A stretch of 64,000 nt of DNA from Bombyx mori (taxonomy: Eukaryota > Arthropoda > Insecta > Lepidoptera > Bombycidae), in NCBI RefSeq assembly GCF_030269925.1, contig NC_085124.1, positions 992,001 to 1,056,000 on the forward strand, read 5' to 3'. Positions 8,901 to 19,000 of the stretch are shown piece after piece. Under the pieces are notes generated by a model that worked only from the letters and a program-made list of their open reading frames with translations, did not search any database and had not been told where the DNA came from. Within the stretch, counting starts at the first letter, position 1, and each line of letters starts with the position of its first letter. A program made the translations under genes and the position numbers.

Positions 8901-11369
8901 TATGTCAAACATATTATGAACCTTATTTCTTGTTATAGAGAGTTTATTTTCCAATTTTCCAGGAAATCTGGGTTACTGCACAAAGGTGCGAGATAATGAG
9001 CATTAGAAACACAGGTATGGTATGAAACAGTAGTTGCGGTACATAATAGTAATTGTGGTAACTGAGTATTTAAAAAAACTGCTGTCATACACAAAATTTC
9101 ATTTCTGTATTTCAGCTTCAAGATCTATATTTAGTTAGGGTTTGGAGTTCGCTCTTTAAAATGAAACTAGTATTGAAGTCGCTCAATGTCTAGCTCGTTG
9201 ATATATGTAGGGGTCCTTCCTACTACTGGGTCCTTGAATTAAGGACCAAGTCGTATTTACCTCACAAATCTGGGGCTGCTATTTATTTATAAATTATCTG
9301 ACTTCGATTGTTAAAATGTAAAAAGTGAATAGCACCTGTACACCCATAACAAAGCTTGCCTTAGCTATGACCTCTTGAAATTTCGTGAACACAATAAGTT
9401 GCTATACTGTCCCATCTGATTCTTGTAACAAGAAGACCGCTGTATTCTCGTATTAATCTCCACAAACGTTTCTCCCCAAAGGAGGTGCATTTAACTGTTA
9501 TTTTATAGCTGCACTAAAATTAATTTATATTACCATTTATATGTCGAATAAAATTGTTTCTATTTGAGTTCTAAAGCACTTTAAGGATAGCTACATATTT
9601 ATTAAGCTGTAAACACAAGTGCCACTTATCTATTTCTGTTGATTTGAGCTCAATAGGTACTTGAACTTAGAATACTTTATTTTTTTAATAGTGATTTCGC
9701 GTATGATTCGGAAAATTTCAAGGCAATTACTTTTAAAGTGATAATAATATAATATTATGGAAAATGAATAATAAAATTGATACAGATTAAAATTAAATTG
9801 AGTAAGTAACATAGAAATTATGGCTCCAATAGAGCCAGCGTTTCTGATGATGAATAATGACGGTAGATCACCATCAGAGGTACGACGTAATTTAATGTTG
9901 TTTTAAAGGATTATGGTGTGGAATCAAGATGTTTGTAAAATATTGTACTTTTCGTTACAGCTCAAGGATGAATGAAAACTATCGTAAATGTGCAAAGAAG
10001 CTACGGAAATTTATGGAAGTCAAGATGGAATAGATATAAAGACATATATATTTGACATTAACAGTAGTTTAATAACTTACAAATAATCAGATAGCAACCT
10101 AAAATTCTAAAAGTTTTTCTAAAAATAGACATTCAAAAATTTACTAATCTTTTTTTAGCCAAATTTCCTTCATTACCGTGTTTACTTCGATTACCGTCAA
10201 AATAAATAGACCGTTAATTCAAGAAAATCAACATCCGTTTGTCGGATACGACCTTTAAGCTTAAAATTCCCGTCACGAAAGTCCGACCCTAAAAGCTTTC
10301 GGTCAATTTAAAGTTGGACTTTTACGGAATCTACGAGTGCGAGTGGAATTTAGATATAACTCGTTTGGAGGATTCTGTTGTATTTAAAACAAGAGTTTAG
10401 TGGATTTTGTTGATTCGAGGTGGATTTGTGATGAGTTTTCAATTATTTGGTGTTTTTCAAAAGTATTCCTGAACCTTATTGATAGTTAGCATATTGACGG
10501 ATTTTGCGTGATATGTATTTACATTATACGTGAAATTGTAAGTGTACAAGAGTCTAATTACAAAAAGTTTTTTTTTTTACCTGACCCCAATCTTCGTAAC
10601 ATCTAATGAGTCCTTTCATTATCTTATCGTATTTGTATGATTAACGGGAATTTATTATTATTACGTTCGAGTTAATAGTTTGACAACATTTATTACCCAA
10701 AGCCTATGGACACAATAACGTGAATGCCGCTTATTCCAAGATATGAGGCGAATTCACACTCAAAGTTCTGTTAGTCTAGGTCTGGGGGCAGTAGACTTGG
10801 AGTGCAAACAAAAGACAAGATGTCTTCACCAAGCAGTGCCAATTCGAAGTATGCTTTACATGCTACTTAAAACTCCAAGCCATCAAAATTGATGCAATGA
10901 CCAACTAATGGCTCCATAGATTAAAATAATTATCATAGATTTATAGTTTGTCTATTTCTGTAACTAAATGTTTAATTTATAGTACAGGATTGTCCTTATT
11001 CAAACTCATTTGAGAGATAGTTCTGGATGTGAAGAAACCTTAATATATTTTCTATCTCTAGAAGAATACACATATTGATTTTATTAATGTCATCCAAAAA
11101 AATCTGCACCCGAGAAAAGTTATCAAGTTTTGTTGCATTGAAATAAATACAATTTAGTGTTGAATTAGAACGCAAGATTGTTTGTACTTACATCCACCGC
11201 TGTAGCCGACTCCACTGTATCCGCCGAGACCACTGTATCCGAGACCGTCGTAGCCAACGCCATGACTGCCGTATCCCAAACCGCCGTATCCGAGGCCAGA
11301 GAGACCACGTTTCTCAGTTTTCTTCTCCTCATCAGCGTACACCGCGCTGATGACAAGGACTGCTACCAC
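5881..11369 (-). CDS. Secreted Gly/Tyr-rich protein gene, probably cuticular (first exon missing)
   Basis: Three exons join in phase on the minus strand: 11192-11369, 6582-6686 and 5881-5999. Each has an AG acceptor and GT donor as needed, and both internal introns are phase 1. The first visible exon begins with VVAVLVISAVYA, a hydrophobic end of a signal peptide, followed by DEEKKTEKRG, which has a KR pair. The rest is built from GYGG, GLGYGG and YSGL repeats and ends GLGYYGHH then stop. In total about 134 residues are visible. Gly/Tyr-rich secreted proteins of this kind are usual among lepidopteran cuticle proteins (CPG-like), structural components of exoskeleton or eggshell-like coats; that role is inferred from composition only. 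Intron 2 is about 4.5 kb. The initiator exon should end in phase 0 upstream of 11369. A weak candidate is ATG-ACT followed by a GT near 11811-11816; no strong promoter was seen. Confidence 0.75.
6163..6238 (+). pseudogene. tRNA-like sequence, perhaps a degenerate tRNA-Val or SINE head
   Basis: Contains an A-box-like TGGTGTAGTGGT (6172-6183) and a perfect B-box GGTTCGAATCC (6216-6226) inside a clean T stem (GCGGG/CCCGC). The start GTTTCCGT resembles insect tRNA-Val, and the presumed anticodon loop has TAC. The acceptor and anticodon stems do not pair, and base 33 is C, so it is unlikely to be a working tRNA. It lies in the last intron of the Gly/Tyr-rich gene, on the opposite strand. Confidence 0.45.
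6582..6686 (-). CDS. Middle exon of the Gly/Tyr-rich secreted protein gene
   Basis: A 105-base exon bounded by a tttttgtacag acceptor and a GTAATA donor, phase 1 at both ends. Encodes a YYPVSKVAYTTAHNG segment followed by GYGGYGGYGGYSGLGGYGL. Because it is a symmetric exon, skipping or duplicating it keeps the reading frame, a simple way for such repeat proteins to change length. Confidence 0.8.
6736..6875 (-). mobile_element. Bm1: Bm1-type SINE fragment
   Basis: Minus-oriented 3' portion. A poly-T run is followed by GATGGGTGGATGAGCTCACAG and CACCTGGTGTTAAGTGGTTACTGG, and it stops inside the ...CTCAGTATAGTTAC block. Lies in the long intron of the Gly/Tyr-rich gene. Confidence 0.8.
7163..7492. 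mobile_element. Inverted-terminus repeat (MITE-like) with AACCGACT ends
   Basis: The left end AACCGACTTCAAA and the right end TTTTGGAGTCGGTT are imperfect inverted repeats. The interior is non-coding. The GAATTGAGAACCTCC block before the right end is one I associate with dispersed lepidopteran repeats. No target duplication is certain. Confidence 0.5.
7493..8575. other. Intronic AT-rich DNA with no feature seen
   Basis: Part of the 4.5-kb intron of the Gly/Tyr-rich gene. Only short chance ORFs without codon bias are present, and no repeat family was recognised. Confidence 0.5.
8576..8700 (+). mobile_element. RTE-type LINE 3' tail with GAT repeat
   Basis: In the plus frame the sequence reads MTWEELEQAAQDRYKWKNL followed by FRSLHPSRG and a stop, the usual C-terminal end of RTE-clade reverse transcriptases. 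It is followed by a short GATGATGATGATGATG microsatellite, the normal 3' terminus of such copies. Strongly 5'-truncated and non-functional. Confidence 0.65.
8701..11190. other. Intronic DNA with no feature seen
   Basis: Remainder of the long intron of the Gly/Tyr-rich gene. AT-rich with only short chance ORFs. I see no exon that would fit the phase of the flanking exons. Confidence 0.5.
11192..11369 (-). CDS. Signal-peptide exon of the Gly/Tyr-rich secreted protein gene
   Basis: The acceptor is attattcacag, the donor GTAAGT after GGTGGAT. Encodes VVAVLVISAVYA, then DEEKKTEKRGLSG, then GLGYGG, GVGYDGLGYSG and GYSGVGYSGG units. The sequence just before the acceptor is intron, so a separate upstream exon must supply the initiator Met. 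Confidence 0.8.
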
Positions 11370-11412
11370 CTGTGAATAATTGAAGGGTTAGCGATTCAAA
11401 ATTACCGAATAT

Positions 11413-11523
11413 TTTCTTTTTATTGACCTTGTATGCAGACGAGCATATGGATGGTGAGTGGTTGGTTACTGTCGCTCTATGGACTTCAGGAATGCCAGGG
11501 GCAGAGCCAAACCACTGCCTACC
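11413..11523 (-). mobile_element. Short retroposon, 'GCAGACGAGCAT' family
   Basis: Minus-oriented copy of a roughly 110-base dispersed repeat: T-rich end, GCAGACGAGCATATGG, GGTGAGTGGT, CTATGGACTTCAGGAATGCCAGGGGCAGAGCC, CTGCCTACC. Other copies are at 15286, 21596, 28490 and 57402. It is A-tailed in the opposite reading, so probably a retroposon tail. Confidence 0.65.
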
Positions 11524-12559
11524 GTTGAAAACGTTCCAAGAAACTCTTGAAAACGTTCCAAGAAACTGCAAGTCACGTCTTTTGATCAGAATCATTACGC
11601 GTTTGATAAAAAAGCTTTTTCACGAATTGTTTTAGAAGATCAATTTCTAAATAAATATCTCGCTATATAATTTACTCGGCTAATAGAAGCAATTTCATTC
11701 CGAAGAGGTCTGCTTACAAAACAAACATCCCGCATCTAATAAGACTAAGACGAGAACAATACAACACCTTCCTTATTTGTTGGCTTAGTTCATAAGCAAC
11801 AGTTATTACAGTCATCTTCGACTCTAAAAATACATATAATGTTTCATTAAGTAGTGCAAAAGGAGCCACAGCCTGTCTAATTGATATTGAAACTAAAAAA
11901 ATACGTGTAGTCTCATTTCCTATGATATAGGAGGTTCTACCTTGGAAGCTTGGTTCTAGTTAAAAAAATTAGGTGTGCTGACCCCACCTAGTGGGATATG
12001 GTGAAGAAAAAGAAAGAGATAGGAGGTTCTAGCTTGAGACCTTCCAATGAGGATCAAATCGTAACCTGTGTGTTTAGTGGACTATTATTGGAATGTAATA
12101 ACGTCTGTTCTAATCATAGTGCATGATTGCTTTTCGACAAAATAGGCTGAATATTGTTACATATCCAAGGGGACTCGCAGAACTATAATTTTCTATCATC
12201 TGACCGTACTATCTTTATCAAATTTCAACTGGACTGTTGGCGGACGAATTCAGTAAGGTTATTAAAGTAATACATTTTTTGTATGGGCGGAAAAAAAAAA
12301 TTGTTGTCGTACTTCGATATTTTTGTACTGTGTCGGAGGTAAAATGTGACCCTCCGGACAGAATGAAAGCAAGGCCCCTTCAATAATACACAGCTTTTTT
12401 ATATTTCTGTTTTCCCTTACGAATTAAGCTCTGTCTCAGGATTATGTTAGATTCAAAGAAGTATTATACTATATTGCGTGTTTTGTTATCAGGACGTCTC
12501 CTTCTATCGATGACCAGTTGAATTTTGATCTGAGCTAACATGGAGTAGGCAATTTATCA
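11524..12559. other. AT-rich stretch, upstream of the Gly/Tyr-rich gene
   Basis: No clear exon. A GTGCTGACCCCACCTAGTGGGAT block near 11966-12015 resembles the extreme 3' tail of an RTE element. The missing first exon of the Gly/Tyr-rich gene could lie here. Confidence 0.4.
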
Positions 12560-12751
12560 TTGATAGATTTCATTGTGAGTCCGCAAGGCAATTATGGTGT
12601 CTATTGTCCAGCGATTATCACCAGATGGGCTTTGAGCTCGTTCACCCATTTAGTTCAAAATAAACTTGCATCACCTATTGGTAACCAACTGGTGATAGGG
12701 ATGAACTTTGGGGATCACATTTCTGTTGAATTAGACACGAGGTTCTTTTAA

Positions 12752-13000
12752 ATTTTTATTGCATGTGTGGATGGACGAGCTCACAGCCCACCTGGTATTA
12801 AATGGCTACCGGACCCCATAGATATCCTTAGATCACCTTAAGATATGAGTTCTAAGGTCTCAGCATAATTAAAACGGCTGCCCCACCCTTCAAACCGAAA
12901 GGAATTACTACTTCACGGCTGAAATGGGCAGGGTGGGGGCACCAACCCGCGCAGATTCACAAGACGCAGACCCACAAGGTCTTACCACCAGTACCAGATG
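12752..13000 (-). mobile_element. Bm1: Bm1-type SINE, 3' half
   Basis: Minus-oriented, from TTTTTATTGCATGTGTGGATGGACGAGC to GGTCTTACCACCAGTA. Moderately diverged, with a small insertion around GACGCAGACC. Confidence 0.8.
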
Positions 13001-13143
13001 CGGTGGATACATTAGTGGTCTGGTGAATCATGCAGTATTTCAACATTTCTAATACTGTTGTAACTGCAGGAAGTATAGCTTGCCTATTGTTTTAGTATTG
13101 TTTAATCAGTACATTGTATTGTTTATTTTTTACATTATGTTAC

Positions 13144-13284
13144 TTCGAGTTCACAAACTCCAAGGTGTTGAACGGTTACCGGAGCCTATAGACTCCGTGA
13201 ATGTCGCTGTAGAACTTGAGACCCGATATGGAAGCATAATGGCTGTCCGACCCTTCAATCCAGACACCGTAACTATTTCAGGTA
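13144..13284 (-). mobile_element. Old Bm1-like fragment
   Basis: Strongly diverged relatives of the Bm1 blocks: AGGTGTTGAACGGTTACCGGAGCC, then ...TAGACTCC..., and CCGACCCTTCAA. It abuts the next, younger full-length copy, so the pair shows two rounds of insertion. Confidence 0.5.
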
Positions 13285-13724
13285 GTTTTTTTTTTTATTG
13301 CTTAGATGGGTGGACGAGCTCACAGCCCACCTGGTGTTAAATGGTTACTGGAGCCCATAGACATCCACAACGTAAATGCGCCACTCACCTTGAGATATAA
13401 GTTCTAAGGTCTCAGTATAGTTACAACGGCTGCCCCACCCTTCAAACCGAAACGCATTACTGCTTCACGACAGAAATAGGCAGGGCGGTGGTACCTACCC
13501 GTGCGAACTCACAAGAGGTCCTACCACCAGTAATTACGCAAATTATAATTTTGCGGTTTTGATTTTTATTACACGATGTTATTCCTTCACCGTGGAAGTC
13601 AATCGTGAACATTTGTTGAGTAAGTATTTCATTAGAAAAATTGGTACCCGCCTGAGATTCGAACACCGTTGCATCGCTCAATACGAGTGCGCTGGACATC
13701 TTATCCGTTAGGCCACGACGACTT
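13285..13724 (-). mobile_element. Bm1: Full-length Bm1 SINE
   Basis: A nearly complete minus copy of about 440 bases: oligo-T, then GCTTAGATGGGTGGACGAGC, through the central blocks, to the tRNA-like head. The head carries GGTACCCGCCTGAGATTCGAACACCG and ends GGCCACGACGACTTC. It defines the family structure used for the partial copies. Confidence 0.9.
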
Positions 13725-15285
13725 CAAACATCCCACTAAAACTTACAACAGTGCACGCTTGGACTATCTTTGAAACTATTCAAGTAATTTCCATACTGGA
13801 TTACGCATTTAATGTTAAATTACAACAATTTTTTCGTGATCATAAAACAACAATAATTTTGAAATCGTTTCGTTGGTATCACACAAAAAAGTAGTTTTAT
13901 TATATACACAATAAAAAATCGTAATAGCAAAAATTTAATGGCCTGTTTAAATTATAGATCTTGGTCTGATTGTGGCTTCTTTTGATTTAATGTTAATTAA
14001 CTAGCTGAGCACGTGCTAATTAATAAGTATACAACCTGTGGTCTATTTTGGGCTCTTAGCGAGGAGTCGTTTTTTTATAGCACTGCTGGAAAAGCAGCTG
14101 ATCGCGTTTGTGCCAAGTAGATAGATATAAAAGACATTGTTTATGAAATTGTATGAGGTTATTTATCAGCAGAAATTGGGAGTATTATGGTACCCCTCAT
14201 TGTATGGTCACAATACATCCTACAACGAATTGCTTGGCACCAATCATACTTGGACACGGTAGGTCTCGGGTTGGTAGAGTAGGAGAAGAATTAATCATAG
14301 GACAAAACTTACCCCTATGATTCCAACTAGAAATTTACTATTAGCAGCGCTCAAAGTGTCATTGCCTAACCTAATGGTCATGTCATTCGTGACGATCTAG
14401 CCCATACTACTACGTATAGACTACTCAATAGTAAAATCCCTCGCTAATGCCCTCAATGCCCGTTTCTGTTAAATTGTTTTGACCAAAACTCTGCTCTTAT
14501 TCAGTTTGAAATGGATAGATTGAAATTTCCCTCTTTGATACACATAAAAATCTTCACTATAATAATAAGTCGACTAATAACTAATTAATTAAATTTAAAT
14601 TCGACATAAAATTACAAAAATTTAAATTTACAAATAACTTCAGCCAACACTCCAAAAAAAACTAGAGCTGTTTTTTGTTAATAAAAAAAAAATGTCTCAC
14701 CAAAAATTTCATTGTGTTGATTTTTTTTAAGCACGATTCCAGCACTGGTCAAAGTGGGACTGATGCCTCGTTGCTGCTGGTAACCGTTTATATACTGACC
14801 ACGGCCAAAGGCGCTCCGACGAGAACACTGTTTTTACTCATTTCAAGGATACACGGGGTTTATAGCTTCATGATTAAATTAAGGTTAAAAATTGGTTGTA
14901 AATACGAATAAATTTAGTTTTCATACCGCCATTATATGTAGTTTCGTTTTAATATGAATATTTATATTTGAGGTATTTGATTTTGAAAGAATAGTTTTTA
15001 CAAAGAGGTTAATGTTGAGTTACTCGCTTGCTGAAGAGTCTCCTGTATGCATACCAATAATATTGTTAGTTTCGGAGATATTACCTGGTAATAGGTTCAT
15101 AGTCAACTTAGAAAAAAATTCAATGTACATATTTTCAAATGTGTCCGTGCGTGATAATTAGTGAGACGAGTAGTTTACTCGTAAGTGCGATGCGACTTTT
15201 GCATACCAATTTTTGTAATTAATTAGCTAGCAATTGTTTCACGAACGTCTTCCATAGTGAAGGAATATCGTAGTCGTGCAATCAA
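13725..15285. other. AT-rich stretch with no gene seen
   Basis: Only short chance ORFs. No splice-supported exon or recognisable repeat. Confidence 0.5.
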
Positions 15286-15397
15286 AGCCGTAGGCAGCGG
15301 CTTTGCTCTGCGCATGGCATTGCTGAAGTCCATGGGCGACGGTAACCACTCACCATCAGGCCGTATGCTCGTCTGCCTACAAGGGCAATAAAAAATA
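15286..15397 (+). mobile_element. Short retroposon, 'GCAGACGAGCAT' family
   Basis: Plus-oriented copy: CGTAGGCAGCGGCTTTGC, GGCATTGCTGAAGTCCATGGGCGACGG, then CGTCTGCCTACAAGGGCAATAAAAAA. The A-rich end fixes the orientation. Confidence 0.65.
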
Positions 15398-16072
15398 ATA
15401 ATAATTTGTATTCAATTTTGTATTCAAGTTTAACAATATTTGCTATGTGTATGTGCATCACTATAATTCTCATGTTGTATTTGTTATTTTAGCTGTTCTA
15501 CACACACTCATCACTTTTAATTATTATTCTCATGATCCTCACGCAGGTCTGCTGGAAGAGATTCCTTAAAGAAATAAGCAGTGCCTTTGTACATAATTTT
15601 CCTATTACTCTGTACTATGTCTTGCTTTTTGTGTGTACATAAATAAATAAATAAAATAAATCAATGTTAGTTCTGGTAATAGGGCGTTTATGGGCCATTG
15701 TCCGGTCCATTTCTGCCGCTAATCATCCTTGCGTGCTGGTGGAATAGCGGTTATGCAAAACACGGTACACAATTGAGATTGCGACCTTATGTTACTGGTA
15801 ATAGTGCCTTTGGGATTCGATAAAATCGGATGTCTCGTGAGACGTGTCTGCATAAAAAAAATATGGGTTCAAAGCATTCTCATTACATTGAAAAATGTTT
15901 CTAGCGTTTTAGAACGGTGCGCAGTTGGCAATTGTTAATAACAACTTAAAAGGAAGTAAATACGTGAAATCGTGAACAATGATCTTTGATTGCTCGTTGG
16001 CTGTTACAGGAAGTAGTGGGTTTGATTCTTGGAAATAACATTGAAAATTCATATAAATTAGTGTTCGTCCAA
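15398..16072. other. AT-rich stretch with no gene seen
   Basis: Left flank of the Dong-like element. No exon or known repeat was recognised. Confidence 0.45.
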
Positions 16073-16090
16073 TTAATAATAATAATAATA
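16073..16090 (+). repeat. (TAA)n target repeat at the 5' end of the Dong-like element
   Basis: A run of TAA triplets directly before the element. A matching run (AATAATAATAATGATAATAA) is found after its 3' end at about 20005-20023. Dong is known to insert into TAA repeats. Confidence 0.8.
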
Positions 16091-19000
16091 CAACAGACGT
16101 GTCAAAAATTGCAAAATTCAAATTTATTTAATTTTACCTAAATTTTTACAAATATTTATAGAAAAAATACAAATAATTAAATTTTAAAAATGATAAAAAC
16201 AAAAAGAGAAAGTGTAAAGTTGGATGCAAAAACGAAAATAAAGAATTTAAAGAAAACTGCAATGTGACACGTCCATGTCGACGACAACTGCATTAAGGAA
16301 AAATCCAAGTCGACAGTGTAGACAGGTGACCTGTGGCGCACGAAGAACATCACCATGTATTCCGTCGTGTTCGTCGGATGGCTCTCCAAGTCCGACGAGA
16401 ATTGAAAATTTATCCAGCGACGAAACACAGCCGTCCCCTGCGCCGCCAAGACCTGTGCGCCGGGGCCGCCCACCATTGGCACGCTTGGGATCAACGAGGC
16501 GAAATGCCCCGTCTACGGTCCCCGCTACCAGTGGTGTAGTGCGCTCTCGCATGCGTTGGAACGAAAATATAAATATGAATGTCATGCGAGCGTACTATGA
16601 GGCTACGGAGGGAGAAACCAACCTTTCTGCGTATCGCTCAAAAATGTTTTCTGTGTTTCAGACATTGTGCCCGACCGTGAATGTTTCGACACAACGACTG
16701 TCAGATCAGGTGAGGGCTATCCAGCGGCTTAGGCTGTTGGACCAGTCTCTTCTTGATCGACTACGCTACGAAGCGCTACCTGTTCCCATCGAACCACAAG
16801 AAAACCAAGTGGTAACTGACACCGTCGCCCCAATAATACAACACGATGAGGAAATTCAAGAACAGGTTTGTGCAAGTAACCAGGACTATGAGCGTTTGAG
16901 TAGTGCTTTGGAGGATTCTATTCAAGAATATAGGTTAGTTTCCTCCTGCTCTAGACCACGATTACCACGTTTGCCTATGCATAGACGTAATGTTTCGCTT
17001 GTAGGGGCCCTGGACTCTATTCTAAAACCCTATTTAGAATCAAGTACGGATCTAATTGATACGCACTCACTTCTGTACTGCGGTGCGGTAGCGGTTTGTC
17101 GTGTAGCTGAGGTTAAGTCTCCAAATTTAACCCAGACAGCCTATCGACCCCCTACTAAACCACAATGGCAGTGCAGAATTGAGAAGCGAATTGATAGGGC
17201 CAGGATTCTTATAGCAAAGCTTATGTGCTTCCAGAAAGGAAATACTCGTCCACGGGTTATGTGTTTCGTCGATCAGGCTTTTGCCGGAACTGGAATAAGC
17301 TCAAACGAATACATGACCTGTATTATTGAGCGCATAGACTTCTGGAAGCAAAAAGTTTATGCTTGGGCAAGCCGTATTCGTCGGTATCGTCTAAGATCTG
17401 AGCGATACCATTTGAATAGAGTTTTCCAAAGAGATCAAAGAAGTGTATACAGAAACTGGGAGTCGTCTCAATCCCAAGTGACCAATGAGCCATACAATGT
17501 CAATGAAGAGGACATGTCAACATTTTGGAAAAATATTTGGTCGATACCCATTGGTCACTCTGAAGGGGAATGGATACAAACTGTCAGGCGGGAATGTGAA
17601 TCGTATAAAGAGATGGATCCAATAACAATATCCGCCATTGATGTTTCTCGTGCAGTACGTTCGATGCCAAATTGGAAAAGTCCGGGACCGGACGGACTGC
17701 ACAGTTACTGGATCAAGTGGATCCGAAGTTCACATGAACGCCTGGCAGCTCAATTCCAACAGGCCCTTGAGATGGGATCACTCCCAGATTTCATGACATC
17801 TGGTATCACTTATTTGATTTATAAATCTGGCAATACCTCGGATCCCAAGAATTACAGACCAATTACATGCTTACCTACCATCTATAAGCTACTTACATCC
17901 ATTTTGAGAATCAAAATTCAAAACCACATTTTTAATAATAACATTTTATCACCTAATCAGAATGGATGTAAGGCTGGGTCTCGAGGTACAAAAGATTTGC
18001 TACTCATTGACATGACCATTACTCAACAAGTTCGGCGGGGTAAGAGGAACGTTCATATGGCTTGGATTGATTATAAGAAAGCGTATGACTCTGTGCCTCA
18101 TACATGGCTAATGAGAGTTTTAGAGCTATATAAAATAAATCCCATACTATGCTCCTTTCTTAGCTCATGCATGGGTCAATGGTCTACGTTTCTTAGTCAA
18201 CCAGGTCAGATGACTTCTTCTGCTGCCCCGAATTTAATAAGGATTAAGCGGGGTATCTTTCAGGGCGACAGTCTGAGTCCTTTGTGGTTTTGTTTGGCGC
18301 TTAATCCTTTAAGTACATTACTTAAAGATTCAACGCTAGGCTACCGACTTCGCAGAGGAGCTGAGGCTATATCACATCTCTTGTTCATGGATGATCTCAA
18401 ATTATTTGCTTCCAAAAAACCAGACTTAATGAGTTTACTAAAAATAACCGACAGTTTTAGTAAAGCCATTGGGATGGAATTTGGTGTTGATAAATGTGCG
18501 TTCATAGATGTACAGAGAGGTAAAGTTGTAAGCTCAGATTGCTTACTACTTAACCATAGTGTGGTCCTCAAGTCTCTTTGTGAATCGGAAACTTACAAGT
18601 ACCTTGGTATGTTTGAAGTGCTGAATATTGTTGACGCAGATATGAAACAATCGTTTAGAGATCGGTTTTTTGGTCGTCTTATAAAGGTCTTAAAAAGCCA
18701 TTTATCAGGCGGAAACAAAATCCGAGCGTTTAATGGTTGGGTCATGCCTATGTTAACATATTCCTTTGGCATACTAAGGTGGACGCAATCAGAGCTGGAC
18801 GTACTGGACAGAAAAGTCAGGCGATTGTTAACGGCATACAGAATGCATCATCCACGTTCGTCTGTAATGAGGTTGTATATTCCTCGGAAATGTGGGGGTC
18901 GTGGTATTTTGAATACCAAGGATCTACATAACCGAGAGATATACAACCTTAGGGAATATTTCCTTAAGATGAACGTGAATATGTATCGGGATGTCGTTGC

